A stretch of 64,000 bases of DNA, from assembly GCA_002256115.1 (NCBI GenBank), contig NKIK01000001.1, positions 1 through 64,000 on the forward strand, in the 5' to 3' direction. Under the pieces are notes generated by a model. The model saw only the letters and a list, made by a program, of their open reading frames with translations. It was not told where the DNA came from and did no database searches. Positions 29,065-40,160 of the stretch are shown piece by piece. The position numbers were made by a program, and so were the translations under genes. Source of the stretch: Burkholderiales bacterium PBB3. GTDB lineage: Bacteria > Pseudomonadota > Gammaproteobacteria > Burkholderiales > Burkholderiaceae_C. The first letter of the stretch is position 1. Each line of letters starts with the position of its first letter.

Positions 29065-30335
29065 GTCAAGAAGAGCCTATCGCGCTGGCAGAACCTTCAA
29101 AGCGTACTTCCAAACAGTCTTTCGTGGTGTGGGGGCAGCGTGTAGTGACAGTTGGCGGCGGCGCGCCCGTGCGTGTGCAGTCGATGACAAACACGGATAC
29201 GGAAGACGCCGTAGGCACGGCCATTCAAGTCAAGGATCTCGCCAACGCGGGATCGGAGCTGGTTCGTATTACGGTGAATACACCAGAAGCGGCCAAAGCG
29301 GTTCCTTATATTCGGGAGCAGCTGGACCGTATGGGGGTTGATGTACCTTTGATTGGTGATTTCCATTTCAATGGGCATCGCCTGCTAACGGAGTTTCCCG
29401 ACTGCGCCCAGGCCCTCTCCAAATACAGAATAAACCCAGGTAATGTGGGTAAGGGTGACAAGCGTGATCGTCAGTTTGGAATGATGATCGAAGCGGCAGT
29501 GCGCTGGAATAAGGCAATTCGCATCGGCGTGAATTGGGGGAGCCTAGACCAAGAGCTGTTGGCCAGCATGATGGACGAGAACAGTCGGCGTGTTGTGCCC
29601 TGGGACGCAAAGCCAGTGATGTACAACGCTCTGATCGTTTCTGCTATGGCCTCGGCTCAGCGCGCTGAGGACATGGGATTGCCTGCTCATCAAATTACAT
29701 TGTCTTGTAAGGTGAGTGGCGTGCAGGACCTGATCGCGGTTTACCGTGAGCTGGGTCGGCGTTGTGACTACCCTCTGCACTTGGGGCTTACTGAGGCTGG
29801 CATGGGTACTAAGGGCACGGTTGCCTCATCCGCAGCATTGGCTGTGCTGCTGCAGGAAGGGATCGGCGACACTATTCGGGTCTCCTTGACCCCCGCGCCG
29901 GGTGAGTCTAGAACCCAAGAAGTAGTGATTGCATCCGAAATTTTGCAGGCTCTCGGCCTGAGAAAATTTGTACCCAGTGTTACGGCCTGCCCAGGCTGTG
30001 GTCGAACGACCAGCACGACGTTTCAAGAGCTTACGCAGCAGATTGATGACTTCTTACGGGAAAAAATGCCAGTCTGGAAGCATCGCTACCCCGGTGTCGA
30101 AAATCTCAAAGTAGCCGTGATGGGATGCATCGTGAATGGTCCGGGTGAAAGTAAGCACGCTGATATCGGCATTAGTTTGCCAGGGACTGGCGAGGCACCT
30201 GCTGCGCCCGTATTTATTGATGGTGAAAAACGAATGACACTGCGTGGTGATGCTATTGCTGCTGACTTTCAGTTGGTCGTTGAAAACTATATAGAACAAC
30301 GCTTTGGATCGACGCGCCCAGCGCATACCAGTTGA
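29061..30335 (+). CDS. ispG: 4-hydroxy-3-methylbut-2-enyl-diphosphate synthase
   Basis: IspG carries out the penultimate step of the MEP isoprenoid pathway, using a [4Fe-4S] cluster. The 424-residue protein contains the TIM-barrel start ([13 protein letters not shown]), [12 protein letters not shown], and the C-terminal cluster ligands in [10 protein letters not shown] (near 313) and [16 protein letters not shown] (near 355). The ATG overlaps the rodZ stop. Confidence 0.97.
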   Translation: MSQEEPIALAEPSKRTSKQSFVVWGQRVVTVGGGAPVRVQSMTNTDTEDAVGTAIQVKDLANAGSELVRITVNTPEAAKAVPYIREQLDRMGVDVPLIGDFHFNGHRLLTEFPDCAQALSKYRINPGNVGKGDKRDRQFGMMIEAAVRWNKAIRIGVNWGSLDQELLASMMDENSRRVVPWDAKPVMYNALIVSAMASAQRAEDMGLPAHQITLSCKVSGVQDLIAVYRELGRRCDYPLHLGLTEAGMGTKGTVASSAALAVLLQEGIGDTIRVSLTPAPGESRTQEVVIASEILQALGLRKFVPSVTACPGCGRTTSTTFQELTQQIDDFLREKMPVWKHRYPGVENLKVAVMGCIVNGPGESKHADIGISLPGTGEAPAAPVFIDGEKRMTLRGDAIAADFQLVVENYIEQRFGSTRPAHTS

Positions 30336-30346
30336 AGAATGTGATT

Positions 30347-31657
30347 ATGGAAAAGTTATCTCCGCAAAAGGCGGAAAAATTGGTTGCCGTCAAGGGGATG
30401 AACGACATATTGCCCGATGAGTCTGCCCGGTGGGAGGCGTTGGAGCAAACCGTGCGCGGAGTCATGCGTCGCTTTGCCTTCGAGAATATTCGGACGCCGG
30501 TGGTCGAGCAGACATCTTTGTTCGTTCGAGGAACCGGCCAAACCACCGACATCGTGATGAAGGAAATGTATTCCTTTGAAGACAGGTTGAATGGTGAAGC
30601 ACTAACCCTGAGGCCTGAAAACACACCAGGTGTCGTGCGCGCTGCAATTGAGCACAATTTGACTTACGACGGTGGCAAAAGGTTGTATTACATGGGGCCT
30701 ATGTTCCGCCATGAACGTCCGCAACGTGGCAGGTATCGCCAGTTCTACCAATTGGGCGTTGAAGCCTTAGGCTTTGAAGGCCCAGAGGTCGATGCAGAAA
30801 TAATTCTGCTAGCGCATGCACTTTTTAAGGAGCTTGGGCTCAAAAATGTTCGCGTGGAACTCAATAGTCTAGGGGTGACTGGCGAACGAGCCGCTCACCG
30901 AACTGCGCTCATTCAGTATTTTGAACAGTTCATGGACTTGTTGGATGACGACGCGAAAAAGCGTTTATATACCAATCCTTTGCGAATTTTGGACACCAAG
31001 AACCCAGCGCTAAAAGAGGTCGTTCACAACGCGCCTATGCTCACCGCTTTTCTAGGACCCGAGTCTCTGGCGCGGTTCGAGTCGGTCAAGTCCGCCTTGA
31101 CGGCTTGCGGCGTACCCTGGACGATTAATCCATTGCTGGTGCGTGGACTGGATTACTACAGTCACACGGTTTTCGAGTTTTACACAGATGAGTTGGGTGC
31201 ACAGGGGGCGCTTATTGGTGGTGGCCGCTATGACGGTTTGTTTGAACTGCTGGGGGGTAAATCAACTCCAGCTGTCGGTTGGGGCTTGGGCATGGAGCGT
31301 GTTCTGGAGCTGTTAAAAAGCCAGGGGCAGGTAGCAAGCAAACCCGTGCCAGACGCCTATGCAATTGTTCCGGACGCCAGTGCCCTAACTACGGTTCTTC
31401 ACTGTTTACAACAACTGCGTGAGCAGGGCGTTAGCGTTCAAATGCATGCAAGCGCAAATGCGGGGACCGCAAGTATGAAGTCCCAGTTCAAAAAGGCGGA
31501 CGCCAGTGGTGCCCGATACGCATTGATTTTTGGTGTAGACGAAATCGCAAGCGGACAGCTGACAGTGAAGTCATTGCGGGACGGCATCGGTGCGCAGACC
31601 GTGTACCCACTCAACGCCATTTCGCAATGGGCGCTCAAACTACAATCCGTCGCTTAA
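30347..31657 (+). CDS. hisS: Histidine-tRNA ligase
   Basis: This class II synthetase charges tRNA-His. The 436-residue product contains [11 protein letters not shown] at the start, motif 2 region [20 protein letters not shown] (about 110-129), the His-specific [15 protein letters not shown] (about 265-279) and [14 protein letters not shown], then a C-terminal anticodon-binding domain. ATG at 30347 is chosen over a TTG at 30332 that overlaps the ispG stop. A second HisS-like protein, HisZ, is encoded at 39002. Confidence 0.96.
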   Translation: MEKLSPQKAEKLVAVKGMNDILPDESARWEALEQTVRGVMRRFAFENIRTPVVEQTSLFVRGTGQTTDIVMKEMYSFEDRLNGEALTLRPENTPGVVRAAIEHNLTYDGGKRLYYMGPMFRHERPQRGRYRQFYQLGVEALGFEGPEVDAEIILLAHALFKELGLKNVRVELNSLGVTGERAAHRTALIQYFEQFMDLLDDDAKKRLYTNPLRILDTKNPALKEVVHNAPMLTAFLGPESLARFESVKSALTACGVPWTINPLLVRGLDYYSHTVFEFYTDELGAQGALIGGGRYDGLFELLGGKSTPAVGWGLGMERVLELLKSQGQVASKPVPDAYAIVPDASALTTVLHCLQQLREQGVSVQMHASANAGTASMKSQFKKADASGARYALIFGVDEIASGQLTVKSLRDGIGAQTVYPLNAISQWALKLQSVA

Positions 31658-31669
31658 CTTCCAAAGATT

Positions 31670-32335
31670 ATGGCCAATCACTTAGACCTCGAAGAACAAG
31701 AGCAGCTTGATGAACTCAAGCATTTCTGGAAACAGTACGGAAATATCATCACTTGGGTACTGATAGCCGGACTAGCCGCCTTTGCTGGCTGGAACGGATA
31801 CCAACACTGGGAGCGTTCACAAGCCGTACAGGCAGCAAGCATGTACGACGAAATGGAGAGAGTTGTTGCAACCGGTGATGTTGCGATGGCCGAAAGAGCC
31901 TTTGGCGACATGAAAGAGCGTTTTGCTCGCACTGCCTACGCACCGCAGGCCGGTTTGCTGCTCGCCAAACTGGCTTACGAGAAAACCAAACCGGATGTTG
32001 CGAAATCAGTCCTGACTTGGGTTTCTGAGAAGTCAACAGACGAGGGCTACGCAGCAATTGCCAAGTTGCGTTTGGCTGGCCTGTTGATGGATGAAAAAGC
32101 ATTTGATATGGCGTTGAAGCTCTTGGAAGTCACACCTCCAGCAGAGTTTGCTGCCTTGTTTTCTGATCGCAAGGGAGATATTTTTGCGCTTCAAAATAAG
32201 CCAGTGGAGGCCAAAGCGGAGTATCAAAAAGCCTACGCGGCGTTGGACGAGCGGTCGGAATATCGCCGATTGGTGGAGATCAAGCTCAATGCCGTTGGTG
32301 GCCAAGTGATTTCTGATCAAGAAGGAAAGAAATAA
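31670..32335 (+). CDS. yfgM: YfgM family ancillary SecYEG translocon protein
   Basis: The 221-residue protein has a short cytoplasmic N terminus (DLEEQEQLDELKHFWKQYG), one transmembrane helix (about 24-43, ITWVLIAGLAAFAGWNGYQ) and a periplasmic TPR-like helical domain. In E. coli YfgM associates with SecYEG and periplasmic chaperones. Position between hisS and bamB is the conserved one. Its TAA shares a base with the bamB ATG. Confidence 0.9.
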   Translation: MANHLDLEEQEQLDELKHFWKQYGNIITWVLIAGLAAFAGWNGYQHWERSQAVQAASMYDEMERVVATGDVAMAERAFGDMKERFARTAYAPQAGLLLAKLAYEKTKPDVAKSVLTWVSEKSTDEGYAAIAKLRLAGLLMDEKAFDMALKLLEVTPPAEFAALFSDRKGDIFALQNKPVEAKAEYQKAYAALDERSEYRRLVEIKLNAVGGQVISDQEGKK

Positions 32336-33471
32336 TGCATTGCGCAACACCGGCAAGAATATGGGTGCAATCCGCAATGTTGTTTGTGGCCGTCGGGCTG
32401 CTGGCCGCATGTGCTGGCCCCGATAAAGGCAAAGCTGCAGAGCTGGTTGCCAACCCAGCTTCCATGGGCGTTAAAGCGGCGTGGACTTCCTCGGTAGGTA
32501 GCGTTGCACTCCCCTTGGATATCAAGGTGCTCGGTACTAACCTGTATGTTGCGGGAACAGAAGGTCTGGTCGCGGCCATCGACGGGCGTACGGGCGGTGA
32601 TCTGTGGCGGGTTACAACCAAACCTCAGCTGACGGCTGGCGTGGGCAGTGATGGTCGGTTTGCAGCGGTTGCCAACCGTAGCAATGAATTGGTGGTTTTG
32701 GACGGTGGTCGTGAAATTTGGCGTCAGAAGCTGACCGCCTCAACACTAACCGCTCCTTTTGTGGCTGGTGATCGGGTTTTTGTCTTGGCGGGGGATCGGT
32801 CCGTCAGTGCATTTGATGCTGCAACGGGACGGAAACTGTGGCAGCAACAGCGCCCGGGTGAAGCCTTGGTTCTTCAGCAGGCCGGTGTCATTCTTTCTGT
32901 AGGGGATACCTTGCTTGTCGGATTTGGCGGGCGTCTTATGGGCCTCAATCCTCAAACAGGGAGTGTCCGCTGGGAAACCCCCATAGCCAATAGCCGCGGT
33001 ACTAACGAAGTGGAGCGGCTGGTTGATTTGGTATCTGGCGTTTCTCGCAGTGGCGATCAAGTGTGTGTTCGCGCGTTCCAATCGACGGTTGCTTGCGTTG
33101 ACGGTGTGCGTGGTACTTCGGTGTGGAATAAGGTTGCTACAGGATCGACAGGCATTGGCGGGGATTCGAATGTTGTGTACGGCACGGAGAGTGACGGAAC
33201 GGTCGTGGCATGGCGACGCTCTGATGGCGACAAGCTCTGGACCAATGAGCAACTCAAATACCGCGCTTTGTCCGCGCCTTTGTTGGTGGGACGCGCACTG
33301 GTTGTCGGTGATGCCAGCGGCTACGTTCACTTTCTGTCACGTGAGAATGGCGCAACTTTAAACCGGGTTACGACCGATGGGTCTGCCGTGGTTGCGGGGC
33401 CAGTCCTCGTAGGGCAAACCGTGGTCGTCGTGACCCGTCGTGGTGGTGTTTTCGGCTTTAGGCCAGAGTAA
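32335..33471 (+). CDS. bamB: Outer membrane protein assembly factor BamB
   Basis: BamB is a lipoprotein beta-propeller of the BAM complex. The 378-residue product has a signal peptide with lipobox GLLAACAG (Cys near 24) and PQQ-like propeller repeats such as VAAIDGRTGGDLWR, AFDAATGRKLWQQ, GLNPQTGSVRWE and AWRRSDGDKLWT. Together with bamD at 22455 two BAM components are encoded here. Confidence 0.94.
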   Translation: MHCATPARIWVQSAMLFVAVGLLAACAGPDKGKAAELVANPASMGVKAAWTSSVGSVALPLDIKVLGTNLYVAGTEGLVAAIDGRTGGDLWRVTTKPQLTAGVGSDGRFAAVANRSNELVVLDGGREIWRQKLTASTLTAPFVAGDRVFVLAGDRSVSAFDAATGRKLWQQQRPGEALVLQQAGVILSVGDTLLVGFGGRLMGLNPQTGSVRWETPIANSRGTNEVERLVDLVSGVSRSGDQVCVRAFQSTVACVDGVRGTSVWNKVATGSTGIGGDSNVVYGTESDGTVVAWRRSDGDKLWTNEQLKYRALSAPLLVGRALVVGDASGYVHFLSRENGATLNRVTTDGSAVVAGPVLVGQTVVVVTRRGGVFGFRPE

Positions 33472-33488
33472 TAGCTTAGGCCTTTGAA

Positions 33489-34832
33489 ATGAAACCTGTT
33501 ATCGCATTGGTTGGTCGGCCCAACGTGGGCAAATCAACCTTATTTAACCGGTTGACTAAAAGCCGTGACGCCATCGTGGCCGATTTCGCAGGGTTGACCC
33601 GTGACCGCCATTACGGCAATGGCAAACAAGGCCCCCACGAATACATCGTCATTGACACCGGTGGCTTCGAGCCTGACGCCAGCAGCGGTATCTACAAAGA
33701 AATGGCCAAGCAGACGCGTCAAGCGGTCGCCGAGGCCGACGTGGTTTTGTTTGTCGTGGATGCGCGTGCGGGTATTTCCGGACAAGACCACGAGATCGCA
33801 AAGTACCTCCGCAAGTTAGGCAAACACTGTGTTTTGGTGGCCAATAAGGCCGAAGGCATGACAGAGGGACACCAACTGGTGGAGTTCTTTGAATTGGGCC
33901 TTGGGCAGGTGTTTCCCATATCAGCCTCCCATGGTCAAGGCATAAAGCCTTTGGTCGATATGGCGCTGGAGCCCTTGCTGATTCAAATAGAAGCACAGGG
34001 AGACGGGGAAGAAGAGACTGGCGCTATCAAATTGGCAGTGGCTGGTCGGCCCAATGTCGGCAAATCCACGCTCATTAATACCTGGTTGGGTGAGGAGCGG
34101 CTGGTCGCATTTGACATGCCTGGGACTACGCGTGACGCGATTTCCGTGCCATTTGAGCGCAATGGACAGAAATTTGAGCTGATCGACACTGCGGGACTGC
34201 GCCGTAAAGGACAGGTCTTCGAAGCGATTGAGAAGTTTTCCGTTGTCAAAACCTTGCAGGCTATCGAATCGGCCAGCGTTGTCTTGCTGTTGATTGATGC
34301 CACCCAAGGTATCACCGACCAAGATGCACACATCGCCGGCTATATCTTGGAGTCGGGCCGGGCCGTGGTGGTCGCTATCAACAAGTGGGACGCCATCGAC
34401 GAATATGCAAGGGAACTGGTTAAGCGTTCCATTGAGACCCGCATGGGGTTCCTGAAGTTCGCCGCTATGCATTTCATCTCCGCCCAGAAGCGTCAGGGCC
34501 TAGGCCCTGTGTGGGACTCCATTGCGCAAGCCCATCGGGCGGCCAATTGCAAAATGTCGACACCGGTGTTGACCCGGTTGCTGTTGGAGGCTGTGCAATT
34601 CCAGACGCCCAAGAAAACGGGAATGTACCGTCCCAAACTGCGCTATGCCCACCAAGGGGGTATGAACCCACCGATCATCGTCGTTCATGGCAACTCGCTG
34701 GAACAAGTGACAGATGCCTACAAGCGCTACCTGGAAGGGCGTTTCCGCAAAGAATTCGATCTGGTAGGCACTCCGCTGCGCATCCAGATGAAGTCTGCCG
34801 AAAACCCCTTCGCGGGTAAAAAGCCAGCTTAG
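33489..34832 (+). CDS. der: Ribosome assembly GTPase Der (EngA)
   Basis: Der has two tandem GTPase domains and a C-terminal KH-like domain and is needed for 50S assembly. Both G1 motifs read GRPNVGKST (about 8-16 and 185-193), both G3 motifs DTGGFE and DTAGLR are present, and G4 reads NKAEG and NKWD. Its 447 residues match the usual length. It lies 17 bases after bamB. Confidence 0.97.
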   Translation: MKPVIALVGRPNVGKSTLFNRLTKSRDAIVADFAGLTRDRHYGNGKQGPHEYIVIDTGGFEPDASSGIYKEMAKQTRQAVAEADVVLFVVDARAGISGQDHEIAKYLRKLGKHCVLVANKAEGMTEGHQLVEFFELGLGQVFPISASHGQGIKPLVDMALEPLLIQIEAQGDGEEETGAIKLAVAGRPNVGKSTLINTWLGEERLVAFDMPGTTRDAISVPFERNGQKFELIDTAGLRRKGQVFEAIEKFSVVKTLQAIESASVVLLLIDATQGITDQDAHIAGYILESGRAVVVAINKWDAIDEYARELVKRSIETRMGFLKFAAMHFISAQKRQGLGPVWDSIAQAHRAANCKMSTPVLTRLLLEAVQFQTPKKTGMYRPKLRYAHQGGMNPPIIVVHGNSLEQVTDAYKRYLEGRFRKEFDLVGTPLRIQMKSAENPFAGKKPA

Positions 34833-34949
34833 TCGCGTCTCTGGGTGCTAGACACTCATTGACGTAAGGAAATCCAGCTTTACTCGCGTAGTGGGCATCT
34901 CGGTGTGGTATCTTCGACTCCTTATTAACTTTTGAACACGGAGAATATC

Positions 34950-35198
34950 GTGAGCAACAAAGGGCAACTCCTCCAAGACCCGTTTTTGAATGCATTGCGT
35001 CGTGAGCACGTACCGGTTTCTATTTATTTGGTGAACGGTATCAAGCTTCAGGGTCAAGTGGAATCATTCGATCAATACGTGGTTTTGCTGCGCAATACGG
35101 TGACCCAGATGGTCTATAAGCACGCTATATCGACCATCGTGCCTGGTCGTGCTGTGAATTTTGCAGCCCCTGGCTCTGACGAGCCCGCAGCAAGCTAA
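34950..35198 (+). CDS. hfq: RNA chaperone Hfq
   Basis: Hfq is a hexameric Sm-like protein that pairs small RNAs with mRNAs. The 82-residue product starts [20 protein letters not shown] and shows Sm1 ([20 protein letters not shown]) and Sm2 ([12 protein letters not shown]). The GTG at 34950 is chosen: CGGAGA lies six bases upstream, and the protein starts exactly as known Hfq proteins do; the in-frame ATG at 34932 has no binding site. Confidence 0.96.
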   Translation: MSNKGQLLQDPFLNALRREHVPVSIYLVNGIKLQGQVESFDQYVVLLRNTVTQMVYKHAISTIVPGRAVNFAAPGSDEPAAS

Positions 35199-35247
35199 TC
35201 CAATCTCTTTTCTGGCTGGCTTTGGTGTCAGCTGAGCCCCGTTTAAT

Positions 35248-36420
35248 TTGACTGCAAAGACTCCTTCGGTGCAAGCGCCGACCATTCTGGTCGGCGTTGA
35301 TTTTGGGCATGCCAATTTTGATGGTGAGCTGGAAGAATTGGGTTTGTTGGCCCAGACCGCAGGCATGACGCCTGTGGGTCGAGTGACTTGCAAACGCAAA
35401 GCTCCCGATGCCGCGCTGTTCATTGGGTCGGGCAAAACGGATGAGATCAAAATGTTGGCGCAGCAACTGGGTGCCACCGAGATTTTGTTTGACCAAAGCT
35501 TAAGCCCAGGTCAGCAACGGAATCTCGAGCGGCATCTGGACATGCCAGTCAACGACCGCACCTTCCTGATCCTCGAAATTTTCGCCCAGCGTGCCCGCAG
35601 CCACGAGGGTAAGTTGCAAGTGGAGCTTGCACGCTTGCAATACCTGAGTACTCGCCTTGTACGACGTTGGTCGCACCTGGAGCGGCAAACCGGCGGTGCC
35701 GGTGTACGTGGTGGCCCGGGTGAAAAGCAGATTGAACTGGATCGCCGCATGATCAGCGAGACTATCAAACGCACCAAAGAGCGTTTGCAAAAAGTCAAAC
35801 GCCAACGGCAGACCCAAAGGCGTCAACGCGAGCGCCGTGACGCTTTCAATATTTCGCTGATCGGCTACACCAACGCAGGCAAGTCGACTTTGTTTAACGC
35901 ACTGGTCAAAGCCCGCGCTTATGCGGCAGACCAATTGTTTGCAACGTTGGATACAACGACACGCCAGCTGTATCTGGCAGATGCTGGACGCTCAGTTTCG
36001 CTGTCCGATACCGTGGGCTTCATCCGTGACTTGCCACACGGTTTGGTGGACGCTTTCCAAGCCACTTTGCAGGAGGCTATTGATGCGGACTTGCTGATGC
36101 ATGTGATTGATGCCTCCAATCCCCATTTCGTTGAGCAGATTGAGCAAGTGCAACGTGTGCTGGTAGAAATCGGCGCAGAAAAAATCCCTCAATTGCTGGT
36201 CTTCAACAAGATCGACGCTTTGGATTCGGACCACCAACCGCTGCTGCTCGAGGATTTCTTTGAGATTGACGGCTTGCAAACACCGCGGGTCTTTGTCAGT
36301 GCCAAGGCCTTGCAGGGGATTGATTTACTGCGCAAGAAGATTTCGGCCACTGTGGCAGCTCCGCGCACGGAAGAATCCGAAGACCCGACCCATGCCCCTG
36401 CGCCTACAGGGGCCGAGTGA
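35248..36420 (+). CDS. hflX: Ribosome-associated GTPase HflX
   Basis: HflX splits stalled ribosomes, notably under heat stress. The 390-residue protein has the N-terminal HflX domain (SGKTDEIKMLAQQLGA, near 53), the GGPGEKQIELDRR linker helix, and the G domain with GYTNAGKSTLFN (about 207-218), DTVGFIRDLPHGLVDAF and NKID. The start is TTG at 35248 with no ATG in the conserved region. hfq-hflX-hflK-hflC is a classic cluster. Confidence 0.95.
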   Translation: MTAKTPSVQAPTILVGVDFGHANFDGELEELGLLAQTAGMTPVGRVTCKRKAPDAALFIGSGKTDEIKMLAQQLGATEILFDQSLSPGQQRNLERHLDMPVNDRTFLILEIFAQRARSHEGKLQVELARLQYLSTRLVRRWSHLERQTGGAGVRGGPGEKQIELDRRMISETIKRTKERLQKVKRQRQTQRRQRERRDAFNISLIGYTNAGKSTLFNALVKARAYAADQLFATLDTTTRQLYLADAGRSVSLSDTVGFIRDLPHGLVDAFQATLQEAIDADLLMHVIDASNPHFVEQIEQVQRVLVEIGAEKIPQLLVFNKIDALDSDHQPLLLEDFFEIDGLQTPRVFVSAKALQGIDLLRKKISATVAAPRTEESEDPTHAPAPTGAE

Positions 36421-36447
36421 TGATTGTGCACAATGCTGGGGTGCCAA

Positions 36448-37842
36448 ATGAAAACCGATGACATGAAACTAACAACACCTACCGGAGGATCCCAGGCGAC
36501 AGGCTGGCTCTCTCGGTTTACACCAAGAATGTTCAATCTTAACGATTCCCGATGGGGTCGCTCGGATGGCAAGACCCCTGAAGCGGGTCCCGCCGACGGC
36601 GTTACCTCGCAGGGTGAGGGCAACAAGCCTCCTTCGGAGCCACCCAAGCCAGAAAGTCGTAAACCCACGCCCAACGCTGGCCCGCCAGATCTGGACGAAC
36701 TATGGCGCGACTTGAACCGCAAGCTGGGCGGTTTGTTTGGCAAGCCATCCGGAGGTAACTCCGGTGGTGGCAATGGTGGAGGCTATCAGCCGGATATGAA
36801 GAGCGCAGGCGTTGGAGCAGCGCTGATTGCGTTGGTCGCTGTAGTGATTTGGGGGTTTACCGGCTTCTTCATCGTGCAAGAAGGTCAGCAAGCCGTCATC
36901 ACCCAGTTTGGCAAGTTCCATTCCACGGCCAATGCCGGCTTCAACTGGCGTTTGCCCTATCCGATTCAGCGCCACGAGCTGGTGTTTGTGACCCAGATTC
37001 GTTCGGTAGATGTCGGTCGCGATTCGGTGATCAAGGCCACCGGCCTGCGCGACTCGGCCATGCTGACTGCGGATGAGAATATTCTGGACATCAAGTTCGC
37101 TGTGCAGTACCGGCTCAACGATGCGCGCGCTTTCTTGTTTGAGAGCAAGAGCCCTGAAGCCGCAGTGGTGCAGGCGGCGGAAACTTCGGTGCGTGAAGTC
37201 ATGGGCAATATGAAAATGGACGCGGCTCTTTCTGAAGAGCGCGACCAGATTGCGCCGCGTGTGCGAACCCTGATGCAAAGCATCTTGGACCGCTACAAGG
37301 TGGGTGTCGAGGTTGTGGGTATCAATCTGCAGCAGGGCGGGGTGCGCCCGCCAGAGCAGGTTCAAGCGTCGTTTGACGATGTCTTGAAAGCTGGGCAAGA
37401 GCGTGAGCGTGCCAAGAACGAAGCACAGGCCTACGCCAATGACGTGGTGCCCCGCGCTGTGGGTGCTGCGTCCCGTTTGAAACAGGAGGCAGAGGCCTAC
37501 AAAGCCCGCGTGGTGGCGCAGGCCCAAGGTGATGCCCAGCGTTTCCGGTCGGTGTATGTCGAATACCAGAAGGCGCCGCAGGTGACCCGTGATCGCATGT
37601 ACCTCGACGCGATGCAAGAAATTTATGGCAACGTGACGAAGGTGTTGGTGGAATCCAAGCAAGGCTCTAGCCTGCTGTATTTGCCCCTGGACAAGGTGCT
37701 GCAGGCGACTGGTGCGGGCACTGCTTCACATGCCACAGTGGCACCCGTGGCTGCGGCTCCTGCTTCGCCACCGGTCACTATTACTTCCAACGACGCGCGC
37801 AGCCGTGAATCGGCCCGCACCCGCGAACGTGAAACCCGGTAG
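36448..37842 (+). CDS. hflK: FtsH modulator HflK
   Basis: HflK and HflC form a membrane cage around the FtsH protease. This protein has a Pro/Gly-rich cytoplasmic segment, one transmembrane helix (VGAALIALVAVVIWGFTGFF, about 117-136 from this start), and the SPFH/band-7 domain (VVGINLQQGGVRPPEQVQAS). The exact start is unclear: in-frame ATGs lie at 36448, 36463 and 36529 (the last gives MFNLNDSRWGR, where similarity becomes strong). The C terminus is rich in Arg and Glu. Confidence 0.9.
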   Translation: MKTDDMKLTTPTGGSQATGWLSRFTPRMFNLNDSRWGRSDGKTPEAGPADGVTSQGEGNKPPSEPPKPESRKPTPNAGPPDLDELWRDLNRKLGGLFGKPSGGNSGGGNGGGYQPDMKSAGVGAALIALVAVVIWGFTGFFIVQEGQQAVITQFGKFHSTANAGFNWRLPYPIQRHELVFVTQIRSVDVGRDSVIKATGLRDSAMLTADENILDIKFAVQYRLNDARAFLFESKSPEAAVVQAAETSVREVMGNMKMDAALSEERDQIAPRVRTLMQSILDRYKVGVEVVGINLQQGGVRPPEQVQASFDDVLKAGQERERAKNEAQAYANDVVPRAVGAASRLKQEAEAYKARVVAQAQGDAQRFRSVYVEYQKAPQVTRDRMYLDAMQEIYGNVTKVLVESKQGSSLLYLPLDKVLQATGAGTASHATVAPVAAAPASPPVTITSNDARSRESARTRERETR

Positions 37843-37851
37843 GAGCCCCGA

Positions 37852-38754
37852 ATGAATCGGATTGGATTGGTTATTTCTTCTTTGCTCGTGCTGATTGCAC
37901 TGGTAATGTCGACCTTGTTTGTGGTCGACCAGCGGCAATTTGGTGTGGTTTATGCCTTGGGTCAAATCAAGGAAGTCATCACAGAGCCAGGCTTGAACTT
38001 CAAGCTTCCGCCGCCTTTTCAGAACGTGTCTTACATCGATAAGCGCCTGTTGACGCTGGACAGTACTGATTCAGAGCCGATGCTGACAGCCGAAAAGCAA
38101 CGTGTTGTGATCGATTGGTATGTGCGCTGGCGCATTTCGGAGCCGGGTGAATACATTCGTAATGTAGGTTTGAACGAAAGCGCCGGTACCAGTCAGTTGA
38201 ACCGGGTGGTACGCAATGCGTTCCAGCAAGAGATCAACAAGTACACCGTCAAGGAACTTTTGTCGCTCAAGCGCGAAGCTTTGATGGCTGCGGTGAAGTC
38301 TGAGGTGCTAGACAAGGTGAAGGGCGCTAAACCCTGGGGCGTGGACGTGGTCGATGTGCGAATCACCCGCGTGGATTATGTGGAGGCGATTACTGAGTCG
38401 GTGTACCGCCGTATGGAAGCTGAGCGTAAGCGTGTGGCCAATGAGTTGCGTTCAACTGGTGGTGCTGAAGGCGAAACCATTCGTGCGGATGCCGACCGCC
38501 AGCGCGAAGTGACCATCGCCAATGCCTACCGCGATGCCCAAAAAATCAAGGGCGAGGGCGATGCCGAAGCCGCGCGTATTTATGCCGACGCATTTGGCAA
38601 AGACCCGCAATTTGCGCAGTTCTATCGCAGCCTAGACGCCTACAAAGCATCGTTTGCCAACAAGAGCGATGTGATGGTGCTCGACCCATCCTCCAGCGAG
38701 TTCTTTAAAGTATTTCGCAATGGTGGCTCGGCTGTTGCCAGCCCCAAGAAGTAG
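37852..38754 (+). CDS. hflC: FtsH modulator HflC
   Basis: The 300-residue partner of HflK starts with a single transmembrane helix (about 5-22) and has the band-7 domain with EPGLNFKLPPPFQNV, RVVIDWYVRWRI, and the C-terminal helix GEGDAEAARIYADAFGKDPQF. It lies nine bases after hflK, so the two are co-translated. Confidence 0.95.
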   Translation: MNRIGLVISSLLVLIALVMSTLFVVDQRQFGVVYALGQIKEVITEPGLNFKLPPPFQNVSYIDKRLLTLDSTDSEPMLTAEKQRVVIDWYVRWRISEPGEYIRNVGLNESAGTSQLNRVVRNAFQQEINKYTVKELLSLKREALMAAVKSEVLDKVKGAKPWGVDVVDVRITRVDYVEAITESVYRRMEAERKRVANELRSTGGAEGETIRADADRQREVTIANAYRDAQKIKGEGDAEAARIYADAFGKDPQFAQFYRSLDAYKASFANKSDVMVLDPSSSEFFKVFRNGGSAVASPKK

Positions 38755-38756
38755 TC

Positions 38757-38948
38757 TTGGCTGAAGCAAGTTTTTGGCTTGCCCTCGCGATGGTGCTGGT
38801 CATCGAGGGCTTGTTCCCTTTGATCGCACCCGCCGCTTGGCGCAAGTTATTCACCCAGCTGATGCAGCTCAATGACGGGCAGATTCGCAGCTTTGCGATC
38901 AGCAGCATCCTGCTCGGCCTCTTGGGAATTTGGTTGCTGGCACCCTGA
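38757..38948 (+). CDS. DUF2065 small membrane protein
   Basis: The 63-residue protein has two predicted membrane helices ([20 protein letters not shown] and [19 protein letters not shown]) joined by a short loop, the form of YjeT/DUF2065 proteins. The gene is constantly found after hflC in proteobacteria but has no assigned role. TTG at 38757 is the start, two bases after the hflC stop. Confidence 0.85.
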   Translation: MAEASFWLALAMVLVIEGLFPLIAPAAWRKLFTQLMQLNDGQIRSFAISSILLGLLGIWLLAP

Positions 38949-39001
38949 AAACACGGCCCAAGGCCGGTAAAATCACTGTTTTAATAGCACCAACAATCCT
39001 C

Positions 39002-40150
39002 ATGTCTGCCTGGGTCCTCCCGGATCATATTGCCGATGTGCTGCCTTCCGAGGCGCGCCACATCGAAGAAATTCGTAGAGACTTGCTGGACATGGCGCGA
39101 TGCTATGGCTACGAGCTCGTCATGCCGCCGCTGATTGAGCATCTGGAGTCGCTGCTGTCGGGCACTGGCCAAGCCCTCGACCTCCAAACTTTCAAACTCG
39201 TTGATCAACTGTCCGGCCGCATGATGGGCCTGCGCGCCGACTGCACGCCCCAGGTCGCCCGCATTGATGCCCACTTGCTGAACCGCGCCGGCGTTACCCG
39301 CCTGTGTTACTGCGGCCCGGTGGTGCATACCAGGCCCAGCGGCCCACATGCAACGCGCGAGCCACTGCAGTTTGGTGCAGAGTTGTATGGTCACACGGGG
39401 CTGGAGGCTGACCTCGAAATCCTTACGCTGGCGCTGGACTCCTTGAAGGCCGCGCGGGTGGACAACATCAGTGTCGACTTGGCCGATGCCCGTATCGTGC
39501 AAGCCGTGTTGCAAGGTGTTCAATTGCCCGCTGCCGAGATGGCGACTTTGCATGCCGCACTGGCTGCCAAAGACGCCAGTGAACTCAAATCACTAACCCG
39601 TAATTCGCCCGTAGCCACCAGCCAAGCCCTGCAGGATTTGGTCACGCTCTATGGTGATGTCAGGGTGCTGGACGAGGCCGAGGCGCGTCTGCCTGCGCTG
39701 CCCGCCATTCGCGATGCGCTGGTGCACCTGCGCTGGCTCGCCAGCCATCTGGATGGTGCTATAGCATCGTTCGACTTGGCTGATTTGCGCGGCTATGCGT
39801 ACTACAGCGGCGCGCGCTTTTCTATGTACGCGCCGGGTGCCAGTGATTCGCTGGCACGTGGCGGGCGCTATGACGAGGTGGGCTCGGTGTTCGGTCGCAA
39901 CCGCCCGGCGGTGGGCTTTAGTCTGGATATCAAGGCGGTCGCTGCCGTGGCCGTAGAGCTGCCGCTGCGCGCTGCTATTCGCTCGCCCTGGGCCGAAGGT
40001 GCTGATTTGCGCTTAGCCATTGCGGCTTTGCGTCGCCAGGGCGAAACCGTGGTCTGCGTTTTGCCAGGTCATGAGAGTGAAGTCGATGAGTTTCATTGCG
40101 ACCGCGAGTTGATCAGCGTCGCTGGGCAATGGGTCGTAAAAGCAGTATGA
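39002..40150 (+). CDS. hisZ: ATP phosphoribosyltransferase regulatory subunit HisZ
   Basis: HisZ is a catalytically inactive HisS relative that activates the short form of HisG in histidine synthesis. The 382-residue product keeps the HisRS-like fold ([51 protein letters not shown]) but lacks the anticodon domain. ATG at 39002 fits where similarity begins ([15 protein letters not shown]). No good ribosome binding site is seen. The hisZ-purA order is standard in Burkholderiales. Confidence 0.94.
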   Translation: MSAWVLPDHIADVLPSEARHIEEIRRDLLDMARCYGYELVMPPLIEHLESLLSGTGQALDLQTFKLVDQLSGRMMGLRADCTPQVARIDAHLLNRAGVTRLCYCGPVVHTRPSGPHATREPLQFGAELYGHTGLEADLEILTLALDSLKAARVDNISVDLADARIVQAVLQGVQLPAAEMATLHAALAAKDASELKSLTRNSPVATSQALQDLVTLYGDVRVLDEAEARLPALPAIRDALVHLRWLASHLDGAIASFDLADLRGYAYYSGARFSMYAPGASDSLARGGRYDEVGSVFGRNRPAVGFSLDIKAVAAVAVELPLRAAIRSPWAEGADLRLAIAALRRQGETVVCVLPGHESEVDEFHCDRELISVAGQWVVKAV

Positions 40151-40160
40151 GTAACCTTGT

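Noticed and set aside
30332..30346. TTG start for hisS overlapping ispG
   Set aside because: ATG 30347 gives the family-like N terminus; the extra five residues have no support.
39759..39775. GGTGCTATAGCATCG in hisZ as another dispersed repeat copy
   Set aside because: Only a six-base GCTATAGC-type palindrome matches; the AGCTGCTCCCGCA part is absent.
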